Assembly (NCBI GenBank): GCA_903929795.1
Contig: CAIYWC010000190.1
Coordinates: forward strand, 1 to 43,737
Reading direction: 5' to 3'
DNA: 43,737 nucleotides
DNA from: an uncultured Myxococcales bacterium
Lineage (GTDB): Bacteria > Myxococcota_A > UBA9042
This document shows positions 8,795 through 17,139 of this stretch, in pieces. Each line of letters begins with the position of its first letter. The first letter of the stretch is position 1. The position numbers and the translations under genes are program-made. Below the pieces are notes generated by a model, which worked only from the letters and a program-made list of their open reading frames with translations, was not told the origin of the DNA and ran no database searches.

Positions 8795-10518
8795 TTGCAG
8801 GTCAAGCTGGCGTCGGCCCAGTCGGCAAAGTCATTGTCTTCACTGTCGTTTCCGGACGTGGTGACCAGTTTGAGAAACGTGACGCCGGTGAGGTCGACGT
8901 CGACCGATTTGGCGCCGTCCGCGCCGGTGACGACGCCGCTGCTGAAGACGCGCTTGCCGTCGGCCCAGACCTCGAAGCCGACGGAGCCTTTGCCGCCGCC
9001 GATCTGGTCGATGCCGATCGAGGCGCGAAACGCGGTGCAGCGGCCGCTGACGGCGACCAACGCGACGGAGCCGCTGTACGCGCCGAGGCCGTGGCTGAAC
9101 GCCGTGCCTGCGATGGTCAGCGGTGTACCGCCAAAGGCGGTGTCGCATGCGATTTCACCTTGGGAATTCGCGGCATACGACCATTTCAACGCCGACACAG
9201 CAGTCTGCCCGCTCGGCAGCGTGGCCTCGGCGCCCGCCAGCCGGAACATCCGCGACGCGTGCGGCGCCAGCACCAGTGGGCCCAGCTTGTCCAGCGCGCC
9301 GATGTCGCTTTTCGCCCAGAGATCGCGCACTTGCACGACGCCCGGCGCCAGAGCGAAGTCGACGGTCGTCAGGTCCGCCGTCGCCGTCACATCGCCGGGA
9401 TTGAAGACGACGACCGCGCGCCAGCCCGGCTGGGCCAGCGGCTTGGACCAGATTTCAGGAGCAGTATCGGTAGCTTCCGCGATCCGCAGCCCTTGCAGGC
9501 CCAGCGCGTCCTGGTCGACTGCGATGACCTCCGGGTTGGTGAGCAGCTCGCGCGTTGCGGCGTCCATCGTGCGGAGGTCGCAGCCGGCAATCAGCGGCGC
9601 GGACAGGATCGCCCACAGCGCCATGTGCGAGCGGTATTCGTCCAGCGTCATCTTGCCGTTGCCAACCTCCAGCATGTCCGGGTCGTTCCAGTGGCCCGGA
9701 CCGGCGTACGCGGCGTGCTGTGCGGCGACGTTGGTGTTGAGCACCATGCTGAAGTAGCTGTCGCTGATATCCCCGGAAGTACGCCACAATTGCCCCGCGC
9801 CGGCGCCCCAAATCCACGGCAACTGCTCGCCCCAGTTGCACAAGCTGAGCACGAGTCTGTGGCTGGCCTGGGCGATGCCGTCGTGGAACAGGCCGTATTG
9901 CGTGCGGGCGTCGTAGCCGTTGGTGCCGCACCAGTCGACCTTGACGTAGTCGACGCCCCAGCTGGCGTAGGTGGCCATGTCCTGAAATTCATGGTCTTTG
10001 CTGCCCGGACGCAGGGCGCACGTCAGCGGCCCGGCGCAAGTGTAGACGCCGAATTCCAGGCCCTTGGCGTGGATATCGCTCGCCAACTTGGCGATACCGC
10101 TGGCGAACTTGACCGGATCGGCAATGATTGTGCCGTCGGCAGCGCGGTCGGTCTGCCAGCAATCGTCCAGATTGATGAACCGATAGCCGGCGGCCTGCAT
10201 GCCGCTGCTGACGAGCGCGTCCGCGGTGGCGCGGGCCAGGGTTTCGTCGATGTTGCACTGGAAGCGGTTCCAGGAATTCCAGCCCATCGGCGGCGTGGCG
10301 GCAAGCGTCGTGCAGTCGCAGTCGGCGGCGCAGTTGGCGCAAACCTCGCCGTGGCTGCAGACGCCGTCGCCACAGCGGGCGGGGCAATCGGCGGCGCAAC
10401 TCCAGGAGTTTTCGCTGGTGGCGCACGCGCCGTCGCCGCAGACGGGCGCGTTGACGGCGGGGCTGGGCGCGCACGCGGTCGCGATGCACAGGACGGCGAG
10501 TCGGCTGAAACGGCGCAT
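8791..10518 (-). CDS. GH27 alpha-galactosidase lipoprotein with Cys-repeats and NPCBM-like domain
   Basis: Exported enzyme of 575 aa expected to remove terminal alpha-galactose from extracellular glycans. Seen: signal peptide with probable lipidation Cys16; two C-G-D-G-x-C repeats (residues 27-69) as an N-terminal stalk; a GH27 barrel from PPMGWNSWN with INLDDCW, nucleophile Asp195 in YVKVDWCG and acid/base Asp250 in WRTSGDI; a C-terminal beta domain; then about 140 residues like NPCBM/NEW2 carbohydrate-binding modules (SHGLGAYSGS, GFEVWADG). Start at 10518 is fixed by GAGGGA just upstream; an in-frame codon 24 bases earlier is less likely. It has its own promoter region, divergent from the next lipoprotein gene. 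Confidence 0.88.
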   Translation of the reverse strand: MRRFSRLAVLCIATACAPSPAVNAPVCGDGACATSENSWSCAADCPARCGDGVCSHGEVCANCAADCDCTTLAATPPMGWNSWNRFQCNIDETLARATADALVSSGMQAAGYRFINLDDCWQTDRAADGTIIADPVKFASGIAKLASDIHAKGLEFGVYTCAGPLTCALRPGSKDHEFQDMATYASWGVDYVKVDWCGTNGYDARTQYGLFHDGIAQASHRLVLSLCNWGEQLPWIWGAGAGQLWRTSGDISDSYFSMVLNTNVAAQHAAYAGPGHWNDPDMLEVGNGKMTLDEYRSHMALWAILSAPLIAGCDLRTMDAATRELLTNPEVIAVDQDALGLQGLRIAEATDTAPEIWSKPLAQPGWRAVVVFNPGDVTATADLTTVDFALAPGVVQVRDLWAKSDIGALDKLGPLVLAPHASRMFRLAGAEATLPSGQTAVSALKWSYAANSQGEIACDTAFGGTPLTIAGTAFSHGLGAYSGSVALVAVSGRCTAFRASIGIDQIGGGKGSVGFEVWADGKRVFSSGVVTGADGAKSVDVDLTGVTFLKLVTTSGNDSEDNDFADWADASLTCN

Positions 10519-10625
10519 GATTCCCTCGCGTGGGCGCCACACGGGCGCGCGGGTGGACAGCTAGCACGCCGCGCATGCGGGCGCAACGCGTGGGCGTCTG
10601 CGCGCGCGGGACGTCCTGCGACAAT

Positions 10626-10651
10626 CCTGTGACGCCAGTTGTTGCCACAGG
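10626..10651. promoter_or_regulatory. Inverted repeat in divergent intergenic region
   Basis: CCTGTG and CACAGG are separated by 14 bases in the 263-bp gap between the divergent GH27 gene and the Cys-rich lipoprotein gene. It could be an operator serving either gene, but a six-base arm is weak evidence. Confidence 0.25.
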
Positions 10652-10683
10652 AAGCAACCGGCTGAATTATCTGAGAAACCGCA

Positions 10684-10712
10684 GCTTGACGCCCACGGCC
10701 GGCGGGTTCACA
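10684..10712 (+). promoter_or_regulatory. Possible promoter of Cys-rich lipoprotein gene
   Basis: TTGACG, a 17-base spacer and CACACT about 70 bases before the ATG at 10782. A near-identical arrangement (TTGACA/TTGACG, 17 bases, CACTCT/CAGACT) precedes the tRNA-Val and the GT39-like gene. Confidence 0.4.
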
Positions 10713-10781
10713 CTGCGCGGGCGCAGCGGCCGGTCGGCCTTTCGCGCGCGGCATTTTGCCCGACCCATCTTGGAGCCCGCT

Positions 10782-11798
10782 ATGTCCACCCGCCTCCTTC
10801 TGCTCATCGCCGCGCTCGGCGCCACTGCCTGTTCCACCACGGCTGGCGGCGGCGGTGGTGGCGTCGCCTACATCGCGGGCGCTGCGTGCGCCTCGACGCT
10901 GCTGACCGACCAGTGCGGCGCGTCCGGAACGCAAGCCGCCGTCGTGCATTGCACCAACGCCGTTTGGGTCGCCGTCAACACCTGCGCATCCGGGCAAGTG
11001 TGCACGGTCAAGGCCGGCGTACCGGGCTGTGCCGGGACCGCCAGCAGCTCGGATACGGTCTCGTCCAGCGGCGACGGCTTGATCTTTGATGCCAAGACGA
11101 CGCCCACCGACATCGATCAGGGCGGCACCGACGCGATCGTCGCGGACATTCCGATCGCGGTCGACATCGTCAAGCCGGTCGACGTGATCAAACCCAAGGA
11201 CGTCCAGCCATTGGACACCGGCCCGACCGGCGCAACCTGGGGCACCTGCGCGCTCAGCGACACCGCGTGCACCCAAGCCTGCATCCAGAGCTCCTGCACC
11301 GGCCCCGGCCAAGCGTGCGCCAACAACGCCGACTGCGCGGCTTACCAGACCTGCCAGCAGGGCTGCAGCGCGACGCCGATCCAGATGCCGGTCCAGAGCG
11401 GCACGCCGGTCCCGCAAAATGCCGGCGAATCCCAGGTCGACTACTGCTACCGCGTGTGCGGCCTCCAGGCCACCGGCCCGGCGCTCGCGTTGGATCAGGC
11501 GTACCTGACCTGCGTCATCGGCGACTGCATCGATTGTTCGCAATCCGCGTCCGGCGGCATCACGCAGGCGCAGTGCCAAGCCTCCTGTGGTCAGGAATAC
11601 TACTGCAGCGCCAGCTTGAACGCGTGCCTGGGCGACTCGAATTGCCTCGCCGCTTTCGGCTGCCTGCTCCAGTGCGCGCAAGGCGACACGACCTGCGAGA
11701 ACAACTGCATCAACAACGCCGCGGGCAACGGCGCGACGCTTTTTGGCACGTTCAACGACTGTGCCAACACGAACGCGACGACCTGCACCGCGCCGTAA
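10782..11798 (+). CDS. Cys-rich lipoprotein
   Basis: Secreted lipoprotein of 338 aa, function not recognised. Seen: signal peptide with lipobox ATAC, poly-Gly after the lipidation site, an early Cys-containing section (residues about 30-87), an Asp/Val/Pro-rich linker ending DTGPTG near residue 150, then a Cys-rich region to the end. The final about 60 residues (N-A-C-L-G-D-S-N-C, then C-L-L-Q-C-A-Q-G-D, then C-E-N-N-C) belong to a module that recurs in the lipoproteins at 20288 and 30569. GGAG lies 6 bases before the ATG. The many paired cysteines suggest a disulfide-stabilised surface protein. It ends 6 bases from a convergent VOC gene. Confidence 0.75.
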   Translation: MSTRLLLLIAALGATACSTTAGGGGGGVAYIAGAACASTLLTDQCGASGTQAAVVHCTNAVWVAVNTCASGQVCTVKAGVPGCAGTASSSDTVSSSGDGLIFDAKTTPTDIDQGGTDAIVADIPIAVDIVKPVDVIKPKDVQPLDTGPTGATWGTCALSDTACTQACIQSSCTGPGQACANNADCAAYQTCQQGCSATPIQMPVQSGTPVPQNAGESQVDYCYRVCGLQATGPALALDQAYLTCVIGDCIDCSQSASGGITQAQCQASCGQEYYCSASLNACLGDSNCLAAFGCLLQCAQGDTTCENNCINNAAGNGATLFGTFNDCANTNATTCTAP

Positions 11799-11804
11799 GC
11801 CAGT

Positions 11805-12203
11805 TCAAGCTGGCCGCAGCGCCCGTTCGGCCATCGGCAAGTCGTGGATTATCTGGACGACGGTGCCGTCCGGATCGCGGAAATACAGGCTACGCGCGCC
11901 GTCGCGGTGCGTTCTGGGCGGCGCGACGATCGCCACCGCGTGCGCGTTCAGGCGGTCGAACCAGGCGTCCACGTCTGCGGCGCGCGCCACGGCAAAGCCC
12001 ATGTGATCCAGCCGTTGCGCGCCTTCCGGCTCGGCATTTGCGCGGTGAATCGCCAGGTTGTCCAGGCCTTCCGTCGTCAGGTACACGTTGTTGTCGTCCG
12101 GCTGCCATTGGACCGTCATCCCCATGACCCGCACATAGAATTCCGCCGTCCGCTGCGGATCCGCGACATTCAGCGCCACGTGGCGCAGGCCCAAAGTTCG
12201 CAT
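11805..12203 (-). CDS. VOC (glyoxalase/bleomycin-resistance) superfamily protein
   Basis: Single-domain vicinal-oxygen-chelate protein, 132 aa, cytoplasmic. Seen: two beta-alpha-beta-beta-beta halves, with H-V-A-L-N-V near the N-terminus, A-E-F-Y-V-R-V-M-G-M, L-D-H-M-G-F-A-V opening the second half, and F-R-D-P-D-G-T-V-V-Q at the end. His residues at the start of each half are plausible metal ligands; the final Gln replaces the more usual Glu. GGAGG lies 8 bases upstream of the ATG. The substrate is unknown. It is divergent from the hisA-I-E fusion gene, with their promoter regions overlapping in about 80 bases. Confidence 0.85.
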   Translation of the reverse strand: MRTLGLRHVALNVADPQRTAEFYVRVMGMTVQWQPDDNNVYLTTEGLDNLAIHRANAEPEGAQRLDHMGFAVARAADVDAWFDRLNAHAVAIVAPPRTHRDGARSLYFRDPDGTVVQIIHDLPMAERALRPA

Positions 12204-12221
12204 CGCCGGCCTCCGGACGCT

Positions 12222-12249
12222 TTCAAGCAGCGCCGCACGCGGGTATCGT
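12222..12249 (+). promoter_or_regulatory. Possible promoter of hisA-hisI-hisE
   Basis: TTCAAG, a 16-base spacer and TATCGT, 35 bases upstream of the ATG at 12285. The reverse strand of the same place carries GTACGATA, so the VOC gene could use an overlapping -10. Confidence 0.3.
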
Positions 12250-12284
12250 ACACGCCCCGCGCGGCGCGGCGGCATGGTTTGGCG

Positions 12285-13526
12285 ATGATCATCCCCAGTA
12301 TCGACCTGTTGGGCGGCAAGGCCGTGCAGCTGCGGCGCGGCAATCCGGACGATTGCGCGGTGACGGTGGACGATCCGGTGGGACTCGCCCAGGATTTTGC
12401 CCGCTATGGCGAAGTCGCGGTCATCGATTTGGACGCAGCGCTGGGCCGCGGCGACAACCTGGCGGTCATCGAGCGGATCACGGCGAAGGTCGAGGCGCGG
12501 GTGGGCGGCGGCATCCGCGATCACGCGCGCGCGGACCGGCTGCTGCGGGCGGGCGCGAAAAAGCTGATCCTCGGCACAGCTGCGACGCCGGAATTCCTCG
12601 GGCGGTATCTGCCGGAGCAGCTGATCGTCGCGCTGGATGCCAAAAAAGGCCAAGTTGTGACGCAAGGTTGGACGCACGCGACCGCCGAGACGCCGATCGC
12701 TCGGGCACGGGCGCTGGAGGCATATTGCAGCGAGTTCCTGTACACGATTGTCGACCGGGAAGGGATGCTGGGCGGCACGGATCTGGAGGCAGTTCAAGCG
12801 GTTGTGCACGCGACGACGAATCACGTGGTCGCGGCGGGCGGGATCACGACGCTGGCCGAAGTGCAGGCGCTGGACAAGATGGGCGCGTCCTGTCAGCTCG
12901 GGATGGCGATCTACACGGGCCGGCTGGATCTGGCGCAGACCTACTGCGGGCTGCTGGACTGGGACAAGGTCAACGGCCTGATCCCGGTGGTCGTGCAGGA
13001 GACGACCGGTCAGGTGCTGATGTTCGCTTATGCCAATCAAGACGCGGTGTTGCAGACACTGCGCACCGGTCAGGGGACGTTTTGGTCGCGCAGCCGCGAG
13101 CAGCTGTGGCGCAAGGGCGACACGTCCGGGCATACGCAAAAAGTCCTTGAAGTCCGATGGGATTGCGATCGCGACTGCCTGCTCTACCGGGTCGAGCAGA
13201 CTGGCCGGGCGTGCCACCTGCCGCAGCACGCCTGTTTTGGCGACGCGACGTTCAACCTCGCGCATCTGGAACAGATTTTGCATGAGCGGCGCGCGACCGC
13301 GGAGCCGGGCTCGTACACGGCCAAGCTGTTTGCGGATCCGGCGCTGCTGAACGCCAAGATTTTGGAAGAAGCTGAGGAATTGACGCAAGCCGAGACCGAC
13401 CGCGACGTGGTGTGGGAGGCGGCGGACGTGATCTTCTTTGCGCTGACCAAGCTCGCCGCGCGCGGGCTGACGCTGGCGCAGGTGGAAAAGGAGCTGCGCG
13501 GGCGCCATGGCCGGCGGCGGGCGTGA
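12285..13526 (+). CDS. hisA-hisI-hisE: HisA-HisI-HisE fusion: ProFAR isomerase, PRA-CH and PRA-PH
   Basis: A 413-aa protein joining three histidine enzymes that act in sequence: phosphoribosyl-ATP pyrophosphatase (HisE), phosphoribosyl-AMP cyclohydrolase (HisI) and ProFAR isomerase (HisA). Seen: HisA at about residues 1-225, with catalytic Asp7 in PSIDLLGGKAVQL, VGGGIR, a second acidic site in ALDAKKG, and VDREGMLGGTDL; HisI at about 226-318, with VVVQETTGQVLMFAYAN, FWSRSR, W-D-C-D-R-D-C and A-C-H zinc ligands; HisE at about 320-413, with the E-E-A-E-E-L and D-V-V-W-E-A-A-D-V metal sites. One frame runs without interruption and no internal stop or start signal was seen. HisIE fusions are common; the HisA part at the N-terminus is the unusual feature. 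Confidence 0.92.
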   Translation: MIIPSIDLLGGKAVQLRRGNPDDCAVTVDDPVGLAQDFARYGEVAVIDLDAALGRGDNLAVIERITAKVEARVGGGIRDHARADRLLRAGAKKLILGTAATPEFLGRYLPEQLIVALDAKKGQVVTQGWTHATAETPIARARALEAYCSEFLYTIVDREGMLGGTDLEAVQAVVHATTNHVVAAGGITTLAEVQALDKMGASCQLGMAIYTGRLDLAQTYCGLLDWDKVNGLIPVVVQETTGQVLMFAYANQDAVLQTLRTGQGTFWSRSREQLWRKGDTSGHTQKVLEVRWDCDRDCLLYRVEQTGRACHLPQHACFGDATFNLAHLEQILHERRATAEPGSYTAKLFADPALLNAKILEEAEELTQAETDRDVVWEAADVIFFALTKLAARGLTLAQVEKELRGRHGRRRA

Positions 13527-13675
13527 AACACGCGCTGGCCGAAGTTCAAGCCCAAGCCTTCGTCAGCCGCGGCGTGCCTCCAGCGGAACTCACTCGCGGT
13601 TCAGTCCGAGATGCAACAGGCTTGGCCTGAATCTTCGCGTCGCACGCCGACCTGGGTGAAACTGGTGAAACGGGC

Positions 13676-13704
13676 TTGCAGGACGCGAACGTGCGTCCGA
13701 CAAT
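13676..13704 (+). promoter_or_regulatory. Possible promoter of IgGFc-binding-like gene
   Basis: TTGCAG, a 17-base spacer and GACAAT, 39 bases before the ATG at 13744, in the 217-bp gap after hisA-I-E. TTGCAG also serves as candidate -35 before the HiPIP and lectin genes. Confidence 0.4.
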
Positions 13705-13743
13705 GAACGGCGCGCGCCCGCCGAGGTGCGCGGGAATGGCGTC

Positions 13744-15843
13744 ATGAAGCAATCTCTTGCGGTCCTTTTGTGTGCAACTGCCTTTGGCGCCTTGGCTTGC
13801 AGTTCGTCCCCAACCACAAGCGGCCTGACGCTGCCCGACGCCAAGGGCGGCTTGCCCGACAGCCACACGTCCACCACGGGCGACGACGGCGCCTCTCTGG
13901 GCGACGGCACGGACCTGTCCGACGCCACCGGCGGCTCCGACATCGACTCCACGTTCAAGTGCACCACCGGCGCGATCGACTGCTTCAACCCGACGACCGC
14001 CAAAATCTGCGTCGATTCGGCTTGGCAGCTCAAGGAAACGTGCGCGGACGGCACGACTTGCCAGGCCGGCAACTGCGTGACCAACGCCAATTGCACGCCG
14101 AACACGCTCATCGGCTGCGACGGCTTCTCGACCGAAATCCACTGCTCCGCCGACGGGCTCTCGACTTTTCCCGTGCCCTGCCCGACCGGCGAGCTCTGCG
14201 CCGACGGCAAGTGCCAAACCGTTGTTTGCACACCCTATTCTCCTGAATGCACCGGCGCGCAAACGTACCACACGTGCAATCCCGACGGTCAGGCGTGGAG
14301 CGACACCGTCGACTGCAAGACCGGCGCGCAGTGCTTTGGCGGCAAGTGCCTGAGCTTGTGCGAGACGAACATCAAGATCTCGTCCAACGTCGGCTGCGAA
14401 TACTGGTCGGTGGACCTGGACAACTATCCCGACCCGTTCGGCGGCGGCGGGCCAACGCCGGAAAACATCTCGCACAGCATCGTGATTTTCAACCCCGGTA
14501 TCCTCGACGCGACGCTGACTTTCACGGTCGACGTGACCTGTGCCGACGGAACGCCGTGCAATCCCGCGGGCTTGTGCTCAGGCGGCAAGGCGTGCGAGAC
14601 GCCCGCCGCCAAGCCGTACGACCTGATGATCGCCGACGCGACGGTCAAGGCCGGATTGACCAAGGAATTCAAGATGCCGGTCATGAACGCGTCCGGCACG
14701 TCCAAGCTGCCCAAGGGCATTCACGTCAAGAGCGACCAGCCGATCCTCGCCTGGCAGTTCAACCCGTTCAACGCCGCGGGCGCGTACTCGAATGACGGCT
14801 CGCTGCTGCTGCCGGAGAACGTGCTGGGCAAGAAATATTACCCGGTGTCGCGGCCGTCCGGCGTGCCGATCCCGATTGGCAACCTGCCGGCGCAATCGGG
14901 CTACGTCACGGTGGTCGCGGCGTGGCCGGGATCGACGACGGTGACGATCACGCCGTCGTGCAACATCAGCCCGACCAAGGCCGGAAGCACGCCGGTTCCG
15001 GCCATGCCCAAGGGCCTGCCGACCCAAGTTGTGCTCCAGCAATACGACGTGCTGAACCTACAGGCGGCCGCCGCATCGATCTCCATCGCCGGCGCCGTGA
15101 GCAACGACATGACCGGCACGTTCATCGACGCCAACCAGCCCGTCTCGGTCTTTGGCGGCCACCAGGAAGACGTCGAGAGCATTGACGGCGCGACCGACAC
15201 CAGCAACGACTGCTGCGCGGAGCACATCGAGGAGCAGTTCATGCCGCTGGAGCAGTGGGGAACGGCGGTGAACTGCGTCAAGACCAAGCCGCGCGGCAAT
15301 GAGCCGGACAAGTGGATCATCATCGCCGGCGACTACAACGTGGTGCTGACGACCAACCCGCCGATCGCCGGGCTGAACGGCGTGACGCTGGCCAAGCCGG
15401 GCGACCACGTGGAGGTGCAGACGCCGGAGAGCTTCAACCTGACGGCGACCGGCAAGATCCAGGCGACGCAGATCATCGTCGGCGGCCAGGCGACGCAGGA
15501 CGGCATCGGCGATCCGTCGATGCAAATCGTACCGTCGCCCAAGCATTACCGCACGGATTACGGGATCTTGACGGCGCTGGGCTACACGGACAACTACGCG
15601 ACCGTCGTGCGGCCGGCGGGCTTGGCAATCACGCTGGACGGCACGGCGATTCCGGACACATCGTTCACGCCTTTTGGCGATGGCACGTTCGAATTCGCCT
15701 ACGTGGACTTCAAGACCGGCCCGCACAACTTCGTGTCGACCGGCAATTTTGGCCTGCAGGTCTACGGCTACGGCAACGCGACGGCGTACAGCTATCCGGG
15801 CGGCATGAACCTCGCGGGCGCGGCGTCGGCGACCTCGCCGTGA
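13744..15843 (+). CDS. IgGFc-binding-protein-like surface lipoprotein
   Basis: Secreted lipoprotein of 699 aa. Seen: signal peptide with lipobox GALAC, an Asp/Gly/Thr-rich linker, three short Cys-rich sections (residues about 78-210) with repeated C-x-D-G-x-x-C patterns, then a beta-rich domain of about 480 residues resembling the IgGFc-binding N-terminal family found in large bacterial surface proteins (S-D-Q-P-I-L-A-W-Q-F-N-P, G-Y-V-T-V-V-A, F-I-D-A-N-Q-P-V-S-V-F-G-G-H, E-Q-F-M-P-L-E-Q-W-G). The biological ligand in bacteria is unknown. ATG 13744 begins the signal peptide; an in-frame codon at 13726 adds six residues. It ends 9 bases before hisD, so hisD may be read from its promoter. Confidence 0.75.
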   Translation: MKQSLAVLLCATAFGALACSSSPTTSGLTLPDAKGGLPDSHTSTTGDDGASLGDGTDLSDATGGSDIDSTFKCTTGAIDCFNPTTAKICVDSAWQLKETCADGTTCQAGNCVTNANCTPNTLIGCDGFSTEIHCSADGLSTFPVPCPTGELCADGKCQTVVCTPYSPECTGAQTYHTCNPDGQAWSDTVDCKTGAQCFGGKCLSLCETNIKISSNVGCEYWSVDLDNYPDPFGGGGPTPENISHSIVIFNPGILDATLTFTVDVTCADGTPCNPAGLCSGGKACETPAAKPYDLMIADATVKAGLTKEFKMPVMNASGTSKLPKGIHVKSDQPILAWQFNPFNAAGAYSNDGSLLLPENVLGKKYYPVSRPSGVPIPIGNLPAQSGYVTVVAAWPGSTTVTITPSCNISPTKAGSTPVPAMPKGLPTQVVLQQYDVLNLQAAAASISIAGAVSNDMTGTFIDANQPVSVFGGHQEDVESIDGATDTSNDCCAEHIEEQFMPLEQWGTAVNCVKTKPRGNEPDKWIIIAGDYNVVLTTNPPIAGLNGVTLAKPGDHVEVQTPESFNLTATGKIQATQIIVGGQATQDGIGDPSMQIVPSPKHYRTDYGILTALGYTDNYATVVRPAGLAITLDGTAIPDTSFTPFGDGTFEFAYVDFKTGPHNFVSTGNFGLQVYGYGNATAYSYPGGMNLAGAASATSP

Positions 15844-15852
15844 TGGCAAATC

Positions 15853-17106
15853 ATGAAAATCGTTGACCATCTGCCCATTGTCCGCGGCGCTCCGACGTCC
15901 GCGTCACCCGCTCGCGTGACCGCGATCCTGAACGACGTGCGCGACCGCGGCGATTCGGCCTTGCGCGACTGGAGCGAGCAGCTCGACCGTGGCGTGGCGC
16001 CCGCCTGGACGGTGCCGCAGGACGTCCTGGAGCGCGCCTGGCTGGACCTGCCGCAGGCGGACCAGGCCGCGATTGACCACGCCGCGCGCAACATCCGGAC
16101 GTTTGCAGACGCGCAAAAACGCAGCCTGCAGCCCATGGAAATCGAGATCGAGCCGGGTGTCTTTGCCGGCCAGCGCATCGTGCCGGTGGATCGCGTGGCG
16201 TGCTACGTGCCCGGCGGGCGTTACCCGCTGCCGTCGACGCTGCTGATGACCGTGATTCCGGCGCTGGCGGCGGGTGTGCAGCACGTCGTCGTGTTGACGC
16301 CGCCCAAGCCCAACGCCTGGCCGGACCAGCACATCCTCGCGGCGGCGTTTCGGGCGGGCGTGACGGCGGTGCACCCCATCGGCGGCGCGCAAGGCATCGC
16401 CGCGGCGGCTTTTGGCACGGAGTCGATCGCGGCGGTGGACCTGATCGTCGGCCCAGGCAACGCGTGGGTCACCGAGGCGAAGCGGCAAGTTTATGGAATT
16501 GTTGGCATTGATTCGCTCGCCGGGCCGTCCGAGGTCATGGTCCTGTGCGATGCGACCTCGGATGCGGCGACGGTCGCGGCGGATCTGCTGGCCCAGGCCG
16601 AGCACGACCCCGACGCCGAGGCGATCGCGGTGACCGACGATGCGGCTTTTGCCCAGCAGCTGGTGGCGGAAGTGGCGCGGCAGCTGGCGATGCTGCCGAC
16701 CCGCGACGTGGCGGAGGTGTCGATCGCGCGGCACGGGCGCATTGTGCTGGTGGCGGATCGCGCGGCGATGGCCGCAGTGGCGAATGAACGTGCGCCGGAA
16801 CATTTGGAAATCGTGACGGAAGATCCCGAGGCACTGGCAGGACTCTGCACGAGCTTTGGCGGGCTGTTCATCGGTCACGACGCCGCGGAAGTGCTGGGCG
16901 ACTATTGCACCGGGCCGAGCCACGTGCTGCCGACCGGTCGCGCAGGGCGCTACACTGGCGGGCTGTCGGCGCTGACGTTTCTCAAAGTGCTCTCGACCCA
17001 ACACGCGCAACCCGGTGCGGCGAAAGGGCTCGCGCGCACGGCCGCGCACCTCGCGCGCGTGGAAGGTCTGGAGGCGCACGCGCGCGCCGCGGAGCACCGG
17101 ACGTAA
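15853..17106 (+). CDS. hisD: Histidinol dehydrogenase
   Basis: Zinc- and NAD-dependent enzyme (417 aa) for the last two steps of histidine synthesis, histidinol to histidine, cytoplasmic. Seen: V-D-R-V-A-C-Y-V-P-G-G-R-Y-P, D-L-I-V-G-P-G-N, D-S-L-A-G-P-S-E, zinc-type Gln248 and His251 in AQAEHDPDA, catalytic Glu316-His317 in ERAPEHLE, Asp350 in GDYCTGPSH, and a C-terminal E-G-L-E-A-H. The length fits. The ribosome site is weak. It starts 9 bases after the IgGFc-binding-like gene and is followed 33 bases later by an amidohydrolase-like gene; no other his gene is adjacent. Confidence 0.96.
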   Translation: MKIVDHLPIVRGAPTSASPARVTAILNDVRDRGDSALRDWSEQLDRGVAPAWTVPQDVLERAWLDLPQADQAAIDHAARNIRTFADAQKRSLQPMEIEIEPGVFAGQRIVPVDRVACYVPGGRYPLPSTLLMTVIPALAAGVQHVVVLTPPKPNAWPDQHILAAAFRAGVTAVHPIGGAQGIAAAAFGTESIAAVDLIVGPGNAWVTEAKRQVYGIVGIDSLAGPSEVMVLCDATSDAATVAADLLAQAEHDPDAEAIAVTDDAAFAQQLVAEVARQLAMLPTRDVAEVSIARHGRIVLVADRAAMAAVANERAPEHLEIVTEDPEALAGLCTSFGGLFIGHDAAEVLGDYCTGPSHVLPTGRAGRYTGGLSALTFLKVLSTQHAQPGAAKGLARTAAHLARVEGLEAHARAAEHRT

Positions 17107-17139
17107 CGGCTGCGTCAAGGCGAGCGCAAGTGCGCGCGG

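Noticed and set aside
13703..13747. 14-codon leader peptide whose stop overlaps the ATG of the IgGFc-binding-like gene
   Set aside because: No regulatory codons or ribosome site; a short frame like this is expected by chance in GC-rich DNA.
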